A stretch of 64,000 nt of DNA from Pseudosulfitobacter pseudonitzschiae (GCF_900129395.1 NZ_FQVP01000006.1:1-64000); one strand, 5' to 3'; positions 43,483 through 52,745 are shown, numbered from the stretch's first letter. The notes: a model not told the origin generated them from the sequence alone. Program-made: numbers and translations.

Positions 43483-44718
43483 ATGTCTGACAAAACCATT
43501 CTTGTGATCGGAACCTACGACACCAAGGACGACGAACTGGGATTCCTGGCGCAGGTGCTGCGCGGTCAGGGCGGTCGGGTCGTCACCATGGATGTGTCTG
43601 TTCTGGGTGATCCGTCACAGCCCACGGATTATTCCAAACACGACGTGGCCCAGGAAGGCGGCAGCAGCATTCAGGCCGCGATTGACTCCGGCGATGAAAA
43701 CCACGCGATGCAGATCATGGCAAAGGGCGCCGCGATGCTGACCGCGCGGCTGTATGCCGAGGGGCGTTTTGACGGGATGATCGTGCTTGGCGGGACCATG
43801 GGCACCGACCTGGCGCTGGATGTCTGCACGGCCCTGCCCTTGGGCGTGCCGAAATATGTGGTCTCGACGGTCTCTTTCTCGCCTTTGATCCCTGCGGAAC
43901 GGCTGGCGGCGGACACGCAGATGATCCTTTGGGCCGGCGGGCTTTACGGTTTGAACTCCGTTTGCAAGGCCTCGCTCAGTCAGGCGGCTGGCGCAGTCCT
44001 AGGTGCGGCGCGCGCGGTCACGGCACCGGACCTGTCCAAGCCGTTGATCGGCATGACATCCCTGGGCAAATCGGCGCTGAAATACATGGTGTCCCTCAAG
44101 CCTGCGTTGGAAGAACGCGGTTACGAAGTGGCCGTGTTCCACGCCACGGGCATGGGGGGACGCGCCTTTGAAAGCCTCGCGTCACAGGGCGCCTTTGCCT
44201 GTGTCCTTGATTTCTGCACCCAAGAGCTGGGCAATCACCTGCACGGCTCGAACATCTCGGCGGGGGCCGACCGTCTGACAAATGCAGGCAAAGCGGGCAT
44301 TCCGCAAATCGTGGCGCCGGGGTGCTATGATCTGGTCGATATCGTGGGCTGGCAGGATGTGCCCGACAAATGGTCAGACCACATGATGCACGCTCACAAT
44401 CGCCTGCTGACCTCGATTGTGTTGAACACGGCAGAACGCCAGGACGTCGCACGTGCCCATTCCAGACAACTGGCCGTGGCGCAGGCACCGGTCGCGATGA
44501 TCCTGCCGGGACAGGGTCTGGGCGAATGGGACCGCGAAGGCGCGGACCTGCACGACAAGGCGGGCCTTGATGCCTTTCTGACCGAACTGCGTGCAACCCT
44601 CCCCGCGCACGTGCAACGTCACGATCTGGACGCCCATATCAATGACGCGGCATTTGTCAGCAAAGCGCTCGAAATCTTCGACGCATGGCGTGCCGAGGGA
44701 ATTGTAAAGTCTGCCTGA
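43483..44718 (+). CDS. Tm-1-like/UPF0261 family protein
   Basis: A 411-residue protein of the UPF0261 (Tm-1-like ATP-binding) family: it opens KTILVIGTYDTKDDELGFLA, contains GRFDGMIVLGGTMGTDLALD, an HATGMGGRAFE block and PVAMILPGQGLGEWDREGA. The length is usual. Members bind nucleotide in an unusual fold; the bacterial function is not established to my knowledge. GGGAGGA precedes its ATG. Last gene of the TTT-aldehyde dehydrogenase operon, so it is likely a catabolic enzyme for the same substrate. Confidence 0.85.
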   Translation: MSDKTILVIGTYDTKDDELGFLAQVLRGQGGRVVTMDVSVLGDPSQPTDYSKHDVAQEGGSSIQAAIDSGDENHAMQIMAKGAAMLTARLYAEGRFDGMIVLGGTMGTDLALDVCTALPLGVPKYVVSTVSFSPLIPAERLAADTQMILWAGGLYGLNSVCKASLSQAAGAVLGAARAVTAPDLSKPLIGMTSLGKSALKYMVSLKPALEERGYEVAVFHATGMGGRAFESLASQGAFACVLDFCTQELGNHLHGSNISAGADRLTNAGKAGIPQIVAPGCYDLVDIVGWQDVPDKWSDHMMHAHNRLLTSIVLNTAERQDVARAHSRQLAVAQAPVAMILPGQGLGEWDREGADLHDKAGLDAFLTELRATLPAHVQRHDLDAHINDAAFVSKALEIFDAWRAEGIVKSA

Positions 44719-44740
44719 TCTCTGACGAAGCCGGCGTCCG

Positions 44741-45457
44741 TCATGGCAGACGCTGGAATGCAAATCCGCCCAGCTCTGTCTTGCGGCGTGCAAGAATGTC
44801 GGACGACACAAGATAAGAAGACGCGACATGGCTGCAGACCAGTCTGCGCGTCAGGTCGACGTCCAGATTCAGTATCGCATCCGCGATCTGACGATGCTCG
44901 CTTCGAGAGGACGCCAGCCGCCTGCTGTCTTCCCGGAAGTTGGCCGTTCTCCAGGCAAAGGTACGCATGCTGAGCTCGTCCAGAGTGGCGGCAAGCGTCG
45001 TGTTGCGGGCACCGACCTTTATCGCCTCGTGAAACTGCCGATTGATCTCGCTGTATATCGCCGGGTCGTCGCAGGCATCGCCGCTTTCAACAATTGCCAT
45101 AAGCTGGCGGCGTTCGATTTCACTCATACGTTTGGCGGCAAGAGCGGCAAGCGCACTCTCTATCTCGCCGGTGGCCTCGAACAGTTCAGCAAGATCTTCG
45201 GGTGTCATCTCGCGCACAAAGTAGGCCCGTCTGGTGCCACGCTCGGCCAGGCCCGCCTGCGCCAGCCTGTGCAAGGCCTCCCTTACCGGGGTACGCGAGA
45301 CACCGAATTTTTCAGCCAATGCCTGTTCAATAAGCGGTTCGCCCGGGGCCAATTGGCCGCCCATGATCGTCTCTATCAGGCTTTCAAAGATGCAATCTGC
45401 TGCACGAATAGTCATCTGCCAACCAATCCAGTCGTTTTGTGCTCTTTTAGCTTCCAT
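44741..45457 (-). CDS. GntR-family transcriptional regulator (FCD subfamily)
   Basis: A 238-residue regulator: winged helix at about 20-80 (QLAPGEPLIEQALAEKFGVS, RTPVREALHRLAQAGL) and FCD domain after 95 (EDLAELFEATGEIESALAAL). It is divergent from the dipeptide-type ABC operon. Start 45457 (MEAKRA) has AAGGA upstream; a shorter start at 45415 (MTIRAAD) is possible. A TGTATACA palindrome lies directly upstream of 45457 and may be its own operator. Confidence 0.82.
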   Translation of the reverse strand: MEAKRAQNDWIGWQMTIRAADCIFESLIETIMGGQLAPGEPLIEQALAEKFGVSRTPVREALHRLAQAGLAERGTRRAYFVREMTPEDLAELFEATGEIESALAALAAKRMSEIERRQLMAIVESGDACDDPAIYSEINRQFHEAIKVGARNTTLAATLDELSMRTFAWRTANFREDSRRLASSRSEHRQIADAILNLDVDLTRRLVCSHVASSYLVSSDILARRKTELGGFAFQRLP

Positions 45458-45458
45458 T

Positions 45459-45466
45459 TGTATACA
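45459..45466. promoter_or_regulatory. TGTATACA palindrome, candidate GntR operator
   Basis: Perfect 8-bp palindrome (TGTATACA) directly before the GntR start, matching the GTaTAC core often bound by FadR-subfamily GntR regulators. Suggests autoregulation and control of the divergent ABC operon. Confidence 0.45.
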
Positions 45467-45525
45467 TGTCCTTGCAAGCCTTAACCACACGACGCCGAAC
45501 AAGTTGGAGGGTTCGGTTAAAAAAT

Positions 45526-45568
45526 GCCTCAAAACCGGCGTGAGGCGGGCGAACCGGGGGAAACCCGG
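45526..45568 (+). other. Paired hairpins in the leader of the dipeptide ABC operon
   Basis: GCCTCA (45526-45531) pairs with TGAGGC (45541-45546), and CCGGG (45554-45558) with CCCGG (45564-45568). Two consecutive short stems upstream of the first cistron; possible leader RNA structure of unknown role. Confidence 0.3.
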
Positions 45569-45608
45569 CGCAGGAATTGGTCGGTCAATACGAAAAGGGG
45601 AGGAGACA

Positions 45609-45704
45609 ATGCCAACATGGAAAACAAAACATGAAACCGATCGACCACAAAAAAGTTCTCGCCGAACGCCTTTCTGCACGCTTTGGGCGCAGAACAGTTC
45701 TTAA
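45609..45704 (+). CDS. Possible 31-residue leader peptide overlapping the binding-protein start
   Basis: GGGGAGGAGA gives the best ribosome-binding site in the region, but the ATG it serves (45609) opens a 31-codon frame (MPTWKTKHETDRPQ...) that runs in another frame across the binding-protein signal peptide and stops at 45704. Either a real small ORF coupled to the transporter or a sign that the binding-protein start is affected by a frameshift. No family recognised. Confidence 0.3.
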   Translation: MPTWKTKHETDRPQKSSRRTPFCTLWAQNSS

Positions 45705-47235
45705 GGGCCTTGGTGCAGGTCTTCTAACCGCAGCAACGACAGGGGCACCTTCTGTTGTGCGCGCACAACAAAGCGGTCACATCAAGATTGCGTCCATCAA
45801 GGTCATTGATACGCTGGACCCCCATTTCACTGGCTTCCTGTCTTCCATCCAGATCATCAACAACATCCATAACGGTCTGCTCAAGATCGTGTACGACGGC
45901 AAGAACGTCACCTTCGAGCCCGATCTGGCGGAAAGCTGGGATATCGAGGACGAAAAAGTACACGTCTTCAAGCTGCGCGAGGGCGTCATGTTCCACGATG
46001 GAACACCCTGTGACGCAGAAGCCGTCAAATTCTCGCTGTTGCGCGTCAAGGAAGGGGAACCCAAGTCACCCCACGCGTGGAAACTGGAGCTTCTGGAGAC
46101 TATCGAGATCGTCGATCCGCTGACGATAAAGCTGACATTCTCGCAACCCTATGCCTTTTTGCCCGTCGCCCTGAACGGTTCGACCGGGCGTGCAGGAACA
46201 ATCGTCAGCCCCGCTGCCGTACAGAAATACGGTGCCGACTATGGGCGCAATCCCGTTGGAACCGGGCCATTCAAATTTGTGTCCTGGAAAGAAAACGACG
46301 CCATCGAACTCGAAGCGAACCCCGACTATTTCGAACCCGGTCTGCCAAAGCTTGAGCGTGCCACCTTTGTTCTGATGAACGAGGCGTCAACGGCGCTTGC
46401 GGCGTTGTTCTCCGGCCAGATTGACGGCATGACCGATTGCCCCATGCAACTTGTCGACCAGGTCGAAGCCTTTCCGAACGCGAACCTTTATGGCGAGATC
46501 GAGGGCAATTACACCTTTGTCGGCATGAACTGCAAACGCAGCCCGTTTGACGACATCAACCTGCGCCGTGCAGTTGCCTGGGCGCTGGATCGCGACACAC
46601 TCGTGCAACAGGCCTATTTTGGACGGGCACAAAAAGCCTATACGCCGATTTCTCCTCCGATGACCGAATTCTTTGACCCCGACATCGCGACAAGTGGCCG
46701 TGGTCAGTGGTTCGATCTGGAAAAGGCAAAGTCCTTCCGTGCCAAAGCCGCCAACCAGGGCGAAATCGAAGCCGTGTATCTGATGGCGGAACGCGGACCT
46801 GTCGGCACCCGTGTCGCCCAAACCGTGGCTCCGATGCTGGCTGAAATCGGGATCAAGGCGAAACTGGAACTTGTGGAACCCGCAACCTGGGTAAAGCGGC
46901 GCAATGCCTCGGACTTTGATCTTTATGATTTTGAATGGGTTGCAGATCTCGACCCCGACGAAACGCTGTATCCTGAATTCAAATCAGACGGGGCGTGGAA
47001 CTTTGGCGGCTGGGTGAACACCGACTTTGATGACCTTTGCGCCCAAGCACAGGTCGAGCTGGACCCAGCAGCGCGGAGCACCCTGTACAACAAGGCCGAA
47101 GACCTTCTGATGGACGAAGCCGGCATTGCCATCATGGCCCACATGCCGATCTACAAGGTGTTCTCGACCAAGGTTAAGGGCTTCCAGTACATCCCGGCCG
47201 ACCTTGTGAACCTGCACACCGTGAGTATTGGCTAA
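45631..47235 (+). CDS. ABC transporter substrate-binding protein, peptide/nickel type (SBP family 5)
   Basis: A 534-residue family 5 binding protein with a Tat-type signal (FGRRTVLKGLGAGLLTAA, processing near VVRAQQ). Body motifs: LVQQAYFGRAQKAYTPISPP, FEPDLAESWDIEDEKVHVFK and GTGPFKFVSWKENDAIELEA, all typical of DppA/OppA-like proteins. It delivers an oligopeptide-like ligand, perhaps a gamma-glutamyl compound given the hydrolase at the end of the operon. The ATG at 45631 lacks a good ribosome-binding site; the strong one serves an overlapping frame upstream. Confidence 0.9.
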   Translation: MKPIDHKKVLAERLSARFGRRTVLKGLGAGLLTAATTGAPSVVRAQQSGHIKIASIKVIDTLDPHFTGFLSSIQIINNIHNGLLKIVYDGKNVTFEPDLAESWDIEDEKVHVFKLREGVMFHDGTPCDAEAVKFSLLRVKEGEPKSPHAWKLELLETIEIVDPLTIKLTFSQPYAFLPVALNGSTGRAGTIVSPAAVQKYGADYGRNPVGTGPFKFVSWKENDAIELEANPDYFEPGLPKLERATFVLMNEASTALAALFSGQIDGMTDCPMQLVDQVEAFPNANLYGEIEGNYTFVGMNCKRSPFDDINLRRAVAWALDRDTLVQQAYFGRAQKAYTPISPPMTEFFDPDIATSGRGQWFDLEKAKSFRAKAANQGEIEAVYLMAERGPVGTRVAQTVAPMLAEIGIKAKLELVEPATWVKRRNASDFDLYDFEWVADLDPDETLYPEFKSDGAWNFGGWVNTDFDDLCAQAQVELDPAARSTLYNKAEDLLMDEAGIAIMAHMPIYKVFSTKVKGFQYIPADLVNLHTVSIG

Positions 47236-48185
47236 TGCTCTTCAAGGCACTGGGGAAAATCGCACAGACATTCGTTGTCCTCTTCGTCGTGTCGGTCGCC
47301 AGCTTCGGACTTCTAAAGCTGGCTCCGGGCGATCCGATCCAGATCATGCTGGGGTCGGAGTTCTCTCAAGCAAGCTACGATTCCCTGCGCGCCGAACTGG
47401 GGCTGGATCAACCATTCCTCGTTCAATACGCGAACTGGGCGATCCAGTTTGTGCAGGGCAACTGGGGAACATCCTATGTCGCGCGCGCAGAGATTTTCAC
47501 CTATGCCTTCAAGGAGGCGCTGCCTGTCACGCTGACCCTCGCCTCCTTTTCCCTTCTTTTTGCAATTTTGGTCGGTGTGCCCTTGGGCGTGCTGTCGGCC
47601 ATCAAGAAGGATACGATCTTTGACGCAGGATCGGCAGTGCTTGCCCTGACGGGGACGGCATTCCCGTCGTTTCTCTTGGGTATCCTGCTGATCTGGTTTT
47701 TCGCGGTGAAACTTCAGATTTTTCCCGTGATGGGCTATGTGTCCCCGTGGGAGAACTTCTGGCTCGGCATTTACCACATGATCCTGCCGGGCCTCACGCT
47801 TTCGACCTATTTCATCGCGATGATCACCCGCCTGACCCGCGCGACGCTGATCGAAGTGTTGGAGCAACCCTATATTGCAGCGGCCCGCGCACGCGGTGAA
47901 CCCAATTGGCGTGTGGTCTGGGTGCATGGTGTCCGCAACATCGCCATGCCGCTTGTGACGATCCTCGGTCTGCAACTGGGCGTGCTGTTGCAGGGGACTG
48001 TTCTGACTGAAACAGTGTTCAACCTTCCCGGTGTCGGACAGATGCTGACCTCGGCAGTTCTGGGGCGTGAATACCTTGTGGTTCAGGCCGGCGTTATGAT
48101 GACCGCCGTTTTGTTCATTGGCGTCAACCTGCTGGTCGATTTGTCCTATCCCTTCCTCGATCCACGACTGAGAACCAGCAAATGA
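47235..48185 (+). CDS. ABC transporter permease (DppB type)
   Basis: A 316-residue permease with six hydrophobic segments. It has the conserved N-terminal SFGLLKLAPGDPIQIMLG and ELGLDQPFLVQYANWAIQFV region and the EAA loop AARARGEPNWRVVWVHGVRN. Starts on the last base of the binding-protein stop codon; the next gene overlaps its stop as ATGA. Confidence 0.92.
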   Translation: MLFKALGKIAQTFVVLFVVSVASFGLLKLAPGDPIQIMLGSEFSQASYDSLRAELGLDQPFLVQYANWAIQFVQGNWGTSYVARAEIFTYAFKEALPVTLTLASFSLLFAILVGVPLGVLSAIKKDTIFDAGSAVLALTGTAFPSFLLGILLIWFFAVKLQIFPVMGYVSPWENFWLGIYHMILPGLTLSTYFIAMITRLTRATLIEVLEQPYIAAARARGEPNWRVVWVHGVRNIAMPLVTILGLQLGVLLQGTVLTETVFNLPGVGQMLTSAVLGREYLVVQAGVMMTAVLFIGVNLLVDLSYPFLDPRLRTSK

Positions 48186-49081
48186 CCGTTCAGATCACCA
48201 AAGGCGTCGCGGATGTACCGATCGCAGCGACCCCGTCGCCTGCGGGAAAATCCCGTCGATCTGTTTTCATCCGGCGGCCTTTCTTTACCGCATCTTTGCT
48301 CATTGCCGCGGCTTACGTGCTCGCCGCCATTTTCGCGCCCTATGTCGCGCCGTTCGATCCGGTAAAGCAGGATTTCAACGTCATGATGAAAGCCCCTTCC
48401 GTGGTGCATTGGCTTGGCACGGACAGCTACGGCCAGGACATCCTGTCGCGTGTCATATTTGGTGCGCGCTATGCGCTCATCATCGGCATCTTTTCTGTCA
48501 TGATTGGCGCGGTGGGTGGGCTCATCATCGGGCTGGCCGCAGGGCTGTCCGGTGGATGGGCGGAATGGGGCCTGATGCGCCTGATCGACGCCATCCTTGC
48601 ATTGCCGTCGCTGATCCTGGCCGTCGCGTTCATCGCCATCCTTGGTCAGGGCGTGGACAAGGTCGTCATCGCAGTGGGCCTTTCCATGATCGGACCCTTT
48701 GCACGCACGGTGCGCAGCGACGTGATGCAGGTGCGCGTGCAGCTTTTCATCGAGGCTGCACAGCTGATGTCCATTTCCTACCTGCGTGTGGTTCTGCGCC
48801 ATGTCCTGCCGAACGTGATTTTCCCGCTCGCCGTTCAGGTCACGATACGCGTTTCAGAGGCAATCCTGGTGTCTTCGTCTCTCTCGTTCCTGGGCATCGG
48901 CGTGACGCCCCCGACACCTGACTGGGGCCTCATGATCGCTGAAGGGCGCGATTTTGTCAGCTTTGCGCCCTGGATGTCGGCAATGCCCGGTTTTGCCCTG
49001 GCCCTCTTGCTGATCGCCTTGTCGATTGTCGGCGACGGGGTGCGCGAAGAGTTTGACCCCAAACTCCGGAGGGATTCATGA
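48182..49081 (+). CDS. ABC transporter permease (DppC type)
   Basis: A 299-residue permease with an N-terminal transmembrane anchor, LGTDSYGQDILSRVIFGARY (DppC hallmark), the EAA loop EAAQLMSISYLRVVLRHVLP and SSSLSFLGIGVTPPTPDWG near the end. It forms the channel with the DppB-type partner. Coupled to both neighbours by ATGA overlaps. Confidence 0.92.
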   Translation: MTVQITKGVADVPIAATPSPAGKSRRSVFIRRPFFTASLLIAAAYVLAAIFAPYVAPFDPVKQDFNVMMKAPSVVHWLGTDSYGQDILSRVIFGARYALIIGIFSVMIGAVGGLIIGLAAGLSGGWAEWGLMRLIDAILALPSLILAVAFIAILGQGVDKVVIAVGLSMIGPFARTVRSDVMQVRVQLFIEAAQLMSISYLRVVLRHVLPNVIFPLAVQVTIRVSEAILVSSSLSFLGIGVTPPTPDWGLMIAEGRDFVSFAPWMSAMPGFALALLLIALSIVGDGVREEFDPKLRRDS

Positions 49082-50052
49082 AAGATATGGCCCTAGATCA
49101 TGTCTTGTCGATCAAGGATCTGACCGTCTTTCGAGGGGCAGCTAAAATCCTGGATCGCGTGACCCTTGCACTTGGCCAGGGCGAGACCCTGGCCCTGGTC
49201 GGGGAAAGCGGTGCCGGGAAATCGACAATCGCCACCGCGATCATGCGCCTGCTTGAAAATGCAAGGGTCACGGGCAGTGCGACCTTGGCTGGTGAAGGCG
49301 ACCTTTTCACGCTGTCAGAGCGGAAAATGGTCAAGCTGCGCGGCCGCCGCCTGTCTATGATCTTCCAGGACGCGGGCACTGCGCTGAACCCTTCGTACAC
49401 GGTCGGACGACAGCTTGGCACGACCTTGCAACGCATTCACGGGCTTTCAAAGGCAGAGGCCTGGAAACAAGCGATCGAGTTGTTCACCTCTGTCGGGATC
49501 AACGATCCAGAAGGCCGGATGACCGCTTTTCCCCACCAGCTATCAGGCGGCATGCAGCAACGTGTGATGGTGGCAATCGCCTTGGCAGGCAGCCCCGATC
49601 TGCTTTTGGCGGACGAGCCGACCTCGGCGCTGGATGTCACGATCCAGGCCCAGATTGTTCGCCTGATCCTGCAGCTGACACGTGAACGCGGGGCAAGTTG
49701 TGTCTTTGTGTTGCACGACCTGGCTCTTGCAAGCCAAGCCTGCGACAGGATCGTGGTGCTCTATGCGGGGCAAGTTGTGGAAAGCGGTCCGGCGCGTGAC
49801 GTGCTGGAACGGCATCGCCACCCATATACCAGGCAGCTTAAATCCTGCGTTTTGGAAATCGGTGCCAAGGACCTGGTGGCACCCGAGGGCACCGTGCCAT
49901 CCCACGACCAGATGCCAATTGGCTGCCGGTTTTGCACGCGCTGCCCGCGCGCGGTGGCGCGTTGCGCCGACCAAGCGCCCCCGCTTGTGCCAGCCCGGCA
50001 GACCGCGACAGGCCCCCTTGACCACCACATTGCATGTTGGAACCCGGAATGA
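49078..50052 (+). CDS. ABC transporter ATP-binding protein (DppD type)
   Basis: A 324-residue ATPase: Walker A GESGAGKST, Q-loop in MIFQDAGTALNPSYTVGRQL, signature QLSGGMQQRVMVAIALAG, Walker B LLLADEPTSALDVTIQAQ. The C-terminal peptide-transporter extension with a Cys cluster (GCRFCTRCPRAVARC) is present. One of two ATPases of the importer; overlaps the next as ATGA. Confidence 0.92.
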   Translation: MKDMALDHVLSIKDLTVFRGAAKILDRVTLALGQGETLALVGESGAGKSTIATAIMRLLENARVTGSATLAGEGDLFTLSERKMVKLRGRRLSMIFQDAGTALNPSYTVGRQLGTTLQRIHGLSKAEAWKQAIELFTSVGINDPEGRMTAFPHQLSGGMQQRVMVAIALAGSPDLLLADEPTSALDVTIQAQIVRLILQLTRERGASCVFVLHDLALASQACDRIVVLYAGQVVESGPARDVLERHRHPYTRQLKSCVLEIGAKDLVAPEGTVPSHDQMPIGCRFCTRCPRAVARCADQAPPLVPARQTATGPLDHHIACWNPE

Positions 50053-51062
50053 TCGCGCAAACCTTGTCCGAAACCAAAGCGCCTGCTTCTGAACAGCCCA
50101 TCTTTGAGTTGATCGAGGTTGAGCAGGTGTTCGAAGTCCCCAAACCGGGGCGATCCCTTTTCAGCCGCGAAACAGTCGGCCTGCGTGCCCTGGACGGGGT
50201 TCGGCTGACTGTTCGCAAGGGCACATCGCTTGCAGTCGTCGGAGAAAGCGGGTCGGGCAAATCTACCCTGCTTCGGGTGCTGCTGGGGCTGGACAGGCCG
50301 ACCGGTGGGCGTGCGCTGTATCACAGCAAACCAATTCTGGAAGGACGGGCAAGCGGTATCGCATTCGCGCGTGATGTTGCGATGGTCTATCAGGATGCCC
50401 GTGGATCGCTCGACCCCCGCATGACGATTGGCGCGCTCATCGCTGAGCCGCTTCGGCACTTTGATATCGTACCGCGTCAAGACGAGGCCGCACGTGTTGC
50501 GCAACTGCTTGATCGGGTGGGGCTGCCTGCGGACGCGGCTGATCGGTATCCCTCGGGCTTGTCAGGAGGACAGGTCCGGCGCGTCGCAATCGCACGCGCG
50601 CTGGCTTCGGAACCCTCGGTTCTCGTGGCGGACGAAGCGGTTTCAGGACTGGATGTATCCACGCAGGCGCAGCTGCTGATCTTGTTGCAGTCCCTACAGC
50701 GCGACATGGGCCTGACTCTCATCTTCATCACGCACGATCTGGGCGTCGCGAGCTTTCTTTGCGAGGAAATCGCCATCATGTATCTTGGTCGCATCGTCGA
50801 AACCGGTCCGACCGATGCGGTGCTCGGTGCGCCCTCTCATCCCTACTCCGCCGCGCTTCGTGCCGCGGCACCTCAGTTCTTCGAGCCGCTTTCAGAGCCG
50901 TTGCCAGGTGAAATCCCAAGCCCTCTCAACCTGCCCGCAGGGTGTCGTTTTTCCACACGCTGTCCAAAGGCGCAGGATGATTGCCGCCTGAAAGACCCCC
51001 AGTTGGGGAAACTCGGCCCCCAGCGCGCGGTAGCCTGTCTGCACCCTTTGCAGCCGCAATGA
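50049..51062 (+). CDS. ABC transporter ATP-binding protein (DppF type)
   Basis: A 337-residue ATPase: Walker A GESGSGKST, YQDARGSLDPRMTIGALIAE, signature LSGGQVRRVAIARALAS, Walker B VLVADEAVSGLDVSTQAQ, in which the usual Pro after Asp-Glu is Ala, as in many DppF-like proteins. The C-terminal extension with Cys (GCRFSTRCPKAQDDC) is present. The ATGA overlap with the DppD-type gene fixes the start at 50049. Confidence 0.92.
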   Translation: MIAQTLSETKAPASEQPIFELIEVEQVFEVPKPGRSLFSRETVGLRALDGVRLTVRKGTSLAVVGESGSGKSTLLRVLLGLDRPTGGRALYHSKPILEGRASGIAFARDVAMVYQDARGSLDPRMTIGALIAEPLRHFDIVPRQDEAARVAQLLDRVGLPADAADRYPSGLSGGQVRRVAIARALASEPSVLVADEAVSGLDVSTQAQLLILLQSLQRDMGLTLIFITHDLGVASFLCEEIAIMYLGRIVETGPTDAVLGAPSHPYSAALRAAAPQFFEPLSEPLPGEIPSPLNLPAGCRFSTRCPKAQDDCRLKDPQLGKLGPQRAVACLHPLQPQ

Positions 51063-51134
51063 ACCTTCCCTCGTCCCATGATGCCGGATCACCGCGTGCC
51101 CATGCCCGGCGGTGCCAACTACAGGAAACCCAGA

Positions 51135-52724
51135 ATGTTTGACTTCTTCTCCGCGCGCCGCCCCAGCACGCTTGCCTCTTCAGCGATGATCGCAACATCC
51201 CATCCGCTTTCAACCTCTGCTGGTCATGAAATTCTGTCCAAGGGCGGAAATGCGGTCGATGCGGCGATTGCCGCAGTGGCCGTGCAATGCGTCGTTGATC
51301 CCCTGATGACAGGTATCGGTGGAGACTGCTTTGCGCTCTATGCGCCAAAAGGCGGCAAGGTAAAGGCACTTAACGGCTCCGGGCGCGCGCCGGCGGCTGC
51401 AACCGTCGAGGCGCTGAAAAACGCCGGTCTCACCGATGAGATTCCCCAGACAAGCCCGCATGCGATCACCATTCCAGGTGCCATTTCGGGGTGGTGTCTG
51501 CTTCACAAGGATCATGGTTCGCTGCCACTGGAACAGCTGTTTGCGCGTGCCATAAACTACGCTGAAAACGGCTACCCCGTGACCCCGCGCGTTGCGATGG
51601 ATTGGGCTGCGAACGCGGATATCGTGGCAGGCGATGACCATGCGGCAAAGCTGTTTCTGCCCAATGGAAAAGCACCCAAAGCCGGTGAAACGCACGCCCA
51701 ACCCCTGCTGGCGGCACGGCTGCGTGACATTGCAGAAAAAGGTGCTGCAGGGTTTTACGAAGGAGCGGTGGCAGCCAGAATGGCGGCACATCTGCAATCT
51801 CTTGGCGGTTTGCACACCGAGGCGGATTTTCATGAAGGTCGGGATCAAGCGCACTGGGTTGAACCGATTTCAGCGCGTTATGGCGATCATGACGTTTATG
51901 AATGTCCCCCGAACGGCCAGGGCCTCGCAGCCCTGTTGATCCTACGCATCCTGTCGCGCTTTGACATGGGTAAGGACCTTTCCGACGCTGACCGCATTCA
52001 CCTGCACGCCGAAGCCACAAAGCTTGGATACCATCACCGCGATGCCCTGATCGCAGACCCTGCACACTGTCCCGACGTGGTTGAAACACTCTTGTCGGAT
52101 AAGGTCGTGGACGCGCTGGCCGCACGGATCGACATGCGCCGCGCATTGCCGCCTGCGCTGTGGGACGAGCCAGAGCATAAAGATACGATTTACCTGAGCG
52201 TTGTCGACGCACAGGGAAATGCGCTGTCTTTCATCAATTCAATCTTTCACGGTTTCGGCTCCACGCGTTTAGACCCGACCACAGGTGTTCTTTTCCACTC
52301 GCGCGGTGCGTCATTCAGATTGATCGAAGACCACCCCAACGCCATTGCGCCGTGCAAACGCCCCATGCACACGATCATTCCCGGAATGCTTTGCAAGGAT
52401 GGCGTCGCCGTCATGCCCTTTGGTGTCATGGGCGGACATTATCAAGCCGCAGGCCACGCTGCGTTCTTGTCCGGCGTGCTGGACCTGGGCATGGACATCC
52501 AACAAGCGATGGATGCACCGCGCAGCTTTGCGCACGATGGCGTGTTGGATATCGAACCCGGCGTTGCCCTGGAAGTCCGCGAGGATCTGGCTGCGCGCGG
52601 GCATGTGCTGTCCGTGCAGAACTCCCCGATCGGCGGCAGCCAGGCGATCTATATCTGCCCCGAAACAGGCGTGCTGTCGGGGGGCAGTGACTCCAGAAAA
52701 GACGGGATGGCTCTGGGGTTTTAA
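51135..52724 (+). CDS. Gamma-glutamyltransferase family protein, apparently cytoplasmic
   Basis: A 529-residue Ntn-hydrolase of the GGT family. SAGHEILSKGGNAVDAAIAA and TGIGGDCFALYAPKGGKVKA open the large subunit. The nucleophile Thr351 lies in HKDTIYLSVVDAQGNALSFI, where autocleavage would create the small subunit. PNGQGLAALLILRIL and GGHYQAAGHAAFLSG are later family blocks. AGGAAAC before ATG 51135 supports this start over ATGs 51078-51081. No signal peptide is visible, so it probably acts in the cytoplasm on gamma-glutamyl compounds brought in by the upstream importer (YwrD-like rather than secreted Ggt). Confidence 0.88.
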   Translation: MFDFFSARRPSTLASSAMIATSHPLSTSAGHEILSKGGNAVDAAIAAVAVQCVVDPLMTGIGGDCFALYAPKGGKVKALNGSGRAPAAATVEALKNAGLTDEIPQTSPHAITIPGAISGWCLLHKDHGSLPLEQLFARAINYAENGYPVTPRVAMDWAANADIVAGDDHAAKLFLPNGKAPKAGETHAQPLLAARLRDIAEKGAAGFYEGAVAARMAAHLQSLGGLHTEADFHEGRDQAHWVEPISARYGDHDVYECPPNGQGLAALLILRILSRFDMGKDLSDADRIHLHAEATKLGYHHRDALIADPAHCPDVVETLLSDKVVDALAARIDMRRALPPALWDEPEHKDTIYLSVVDAQGNALSFINSIFHGFGSTRLDPTTGVLFHSRGASFRLIEDHPNAIAPCKRPMHTIIPGMLCKDGVAVMPFGVMGGHYQAAGHAAFLSGVLDLGMDIQQAMDAPRSFAHDGVLDIEPGVALEVREDLAARGHVLSVQNSPIGGSQAIYICPETGVLSGGSDSRKDGMALGF

Positions 52725-52745
52725 CGAGCCTTTTCCAATCTGCGG

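Noticed and set aside
45577-45630. Longer N-terminus for the dipeptide-type binding protein
   Set aside because: Would place 18 extra polar residues before an already complete Tat signal, with no ribosome-binding site for the upstream codon.
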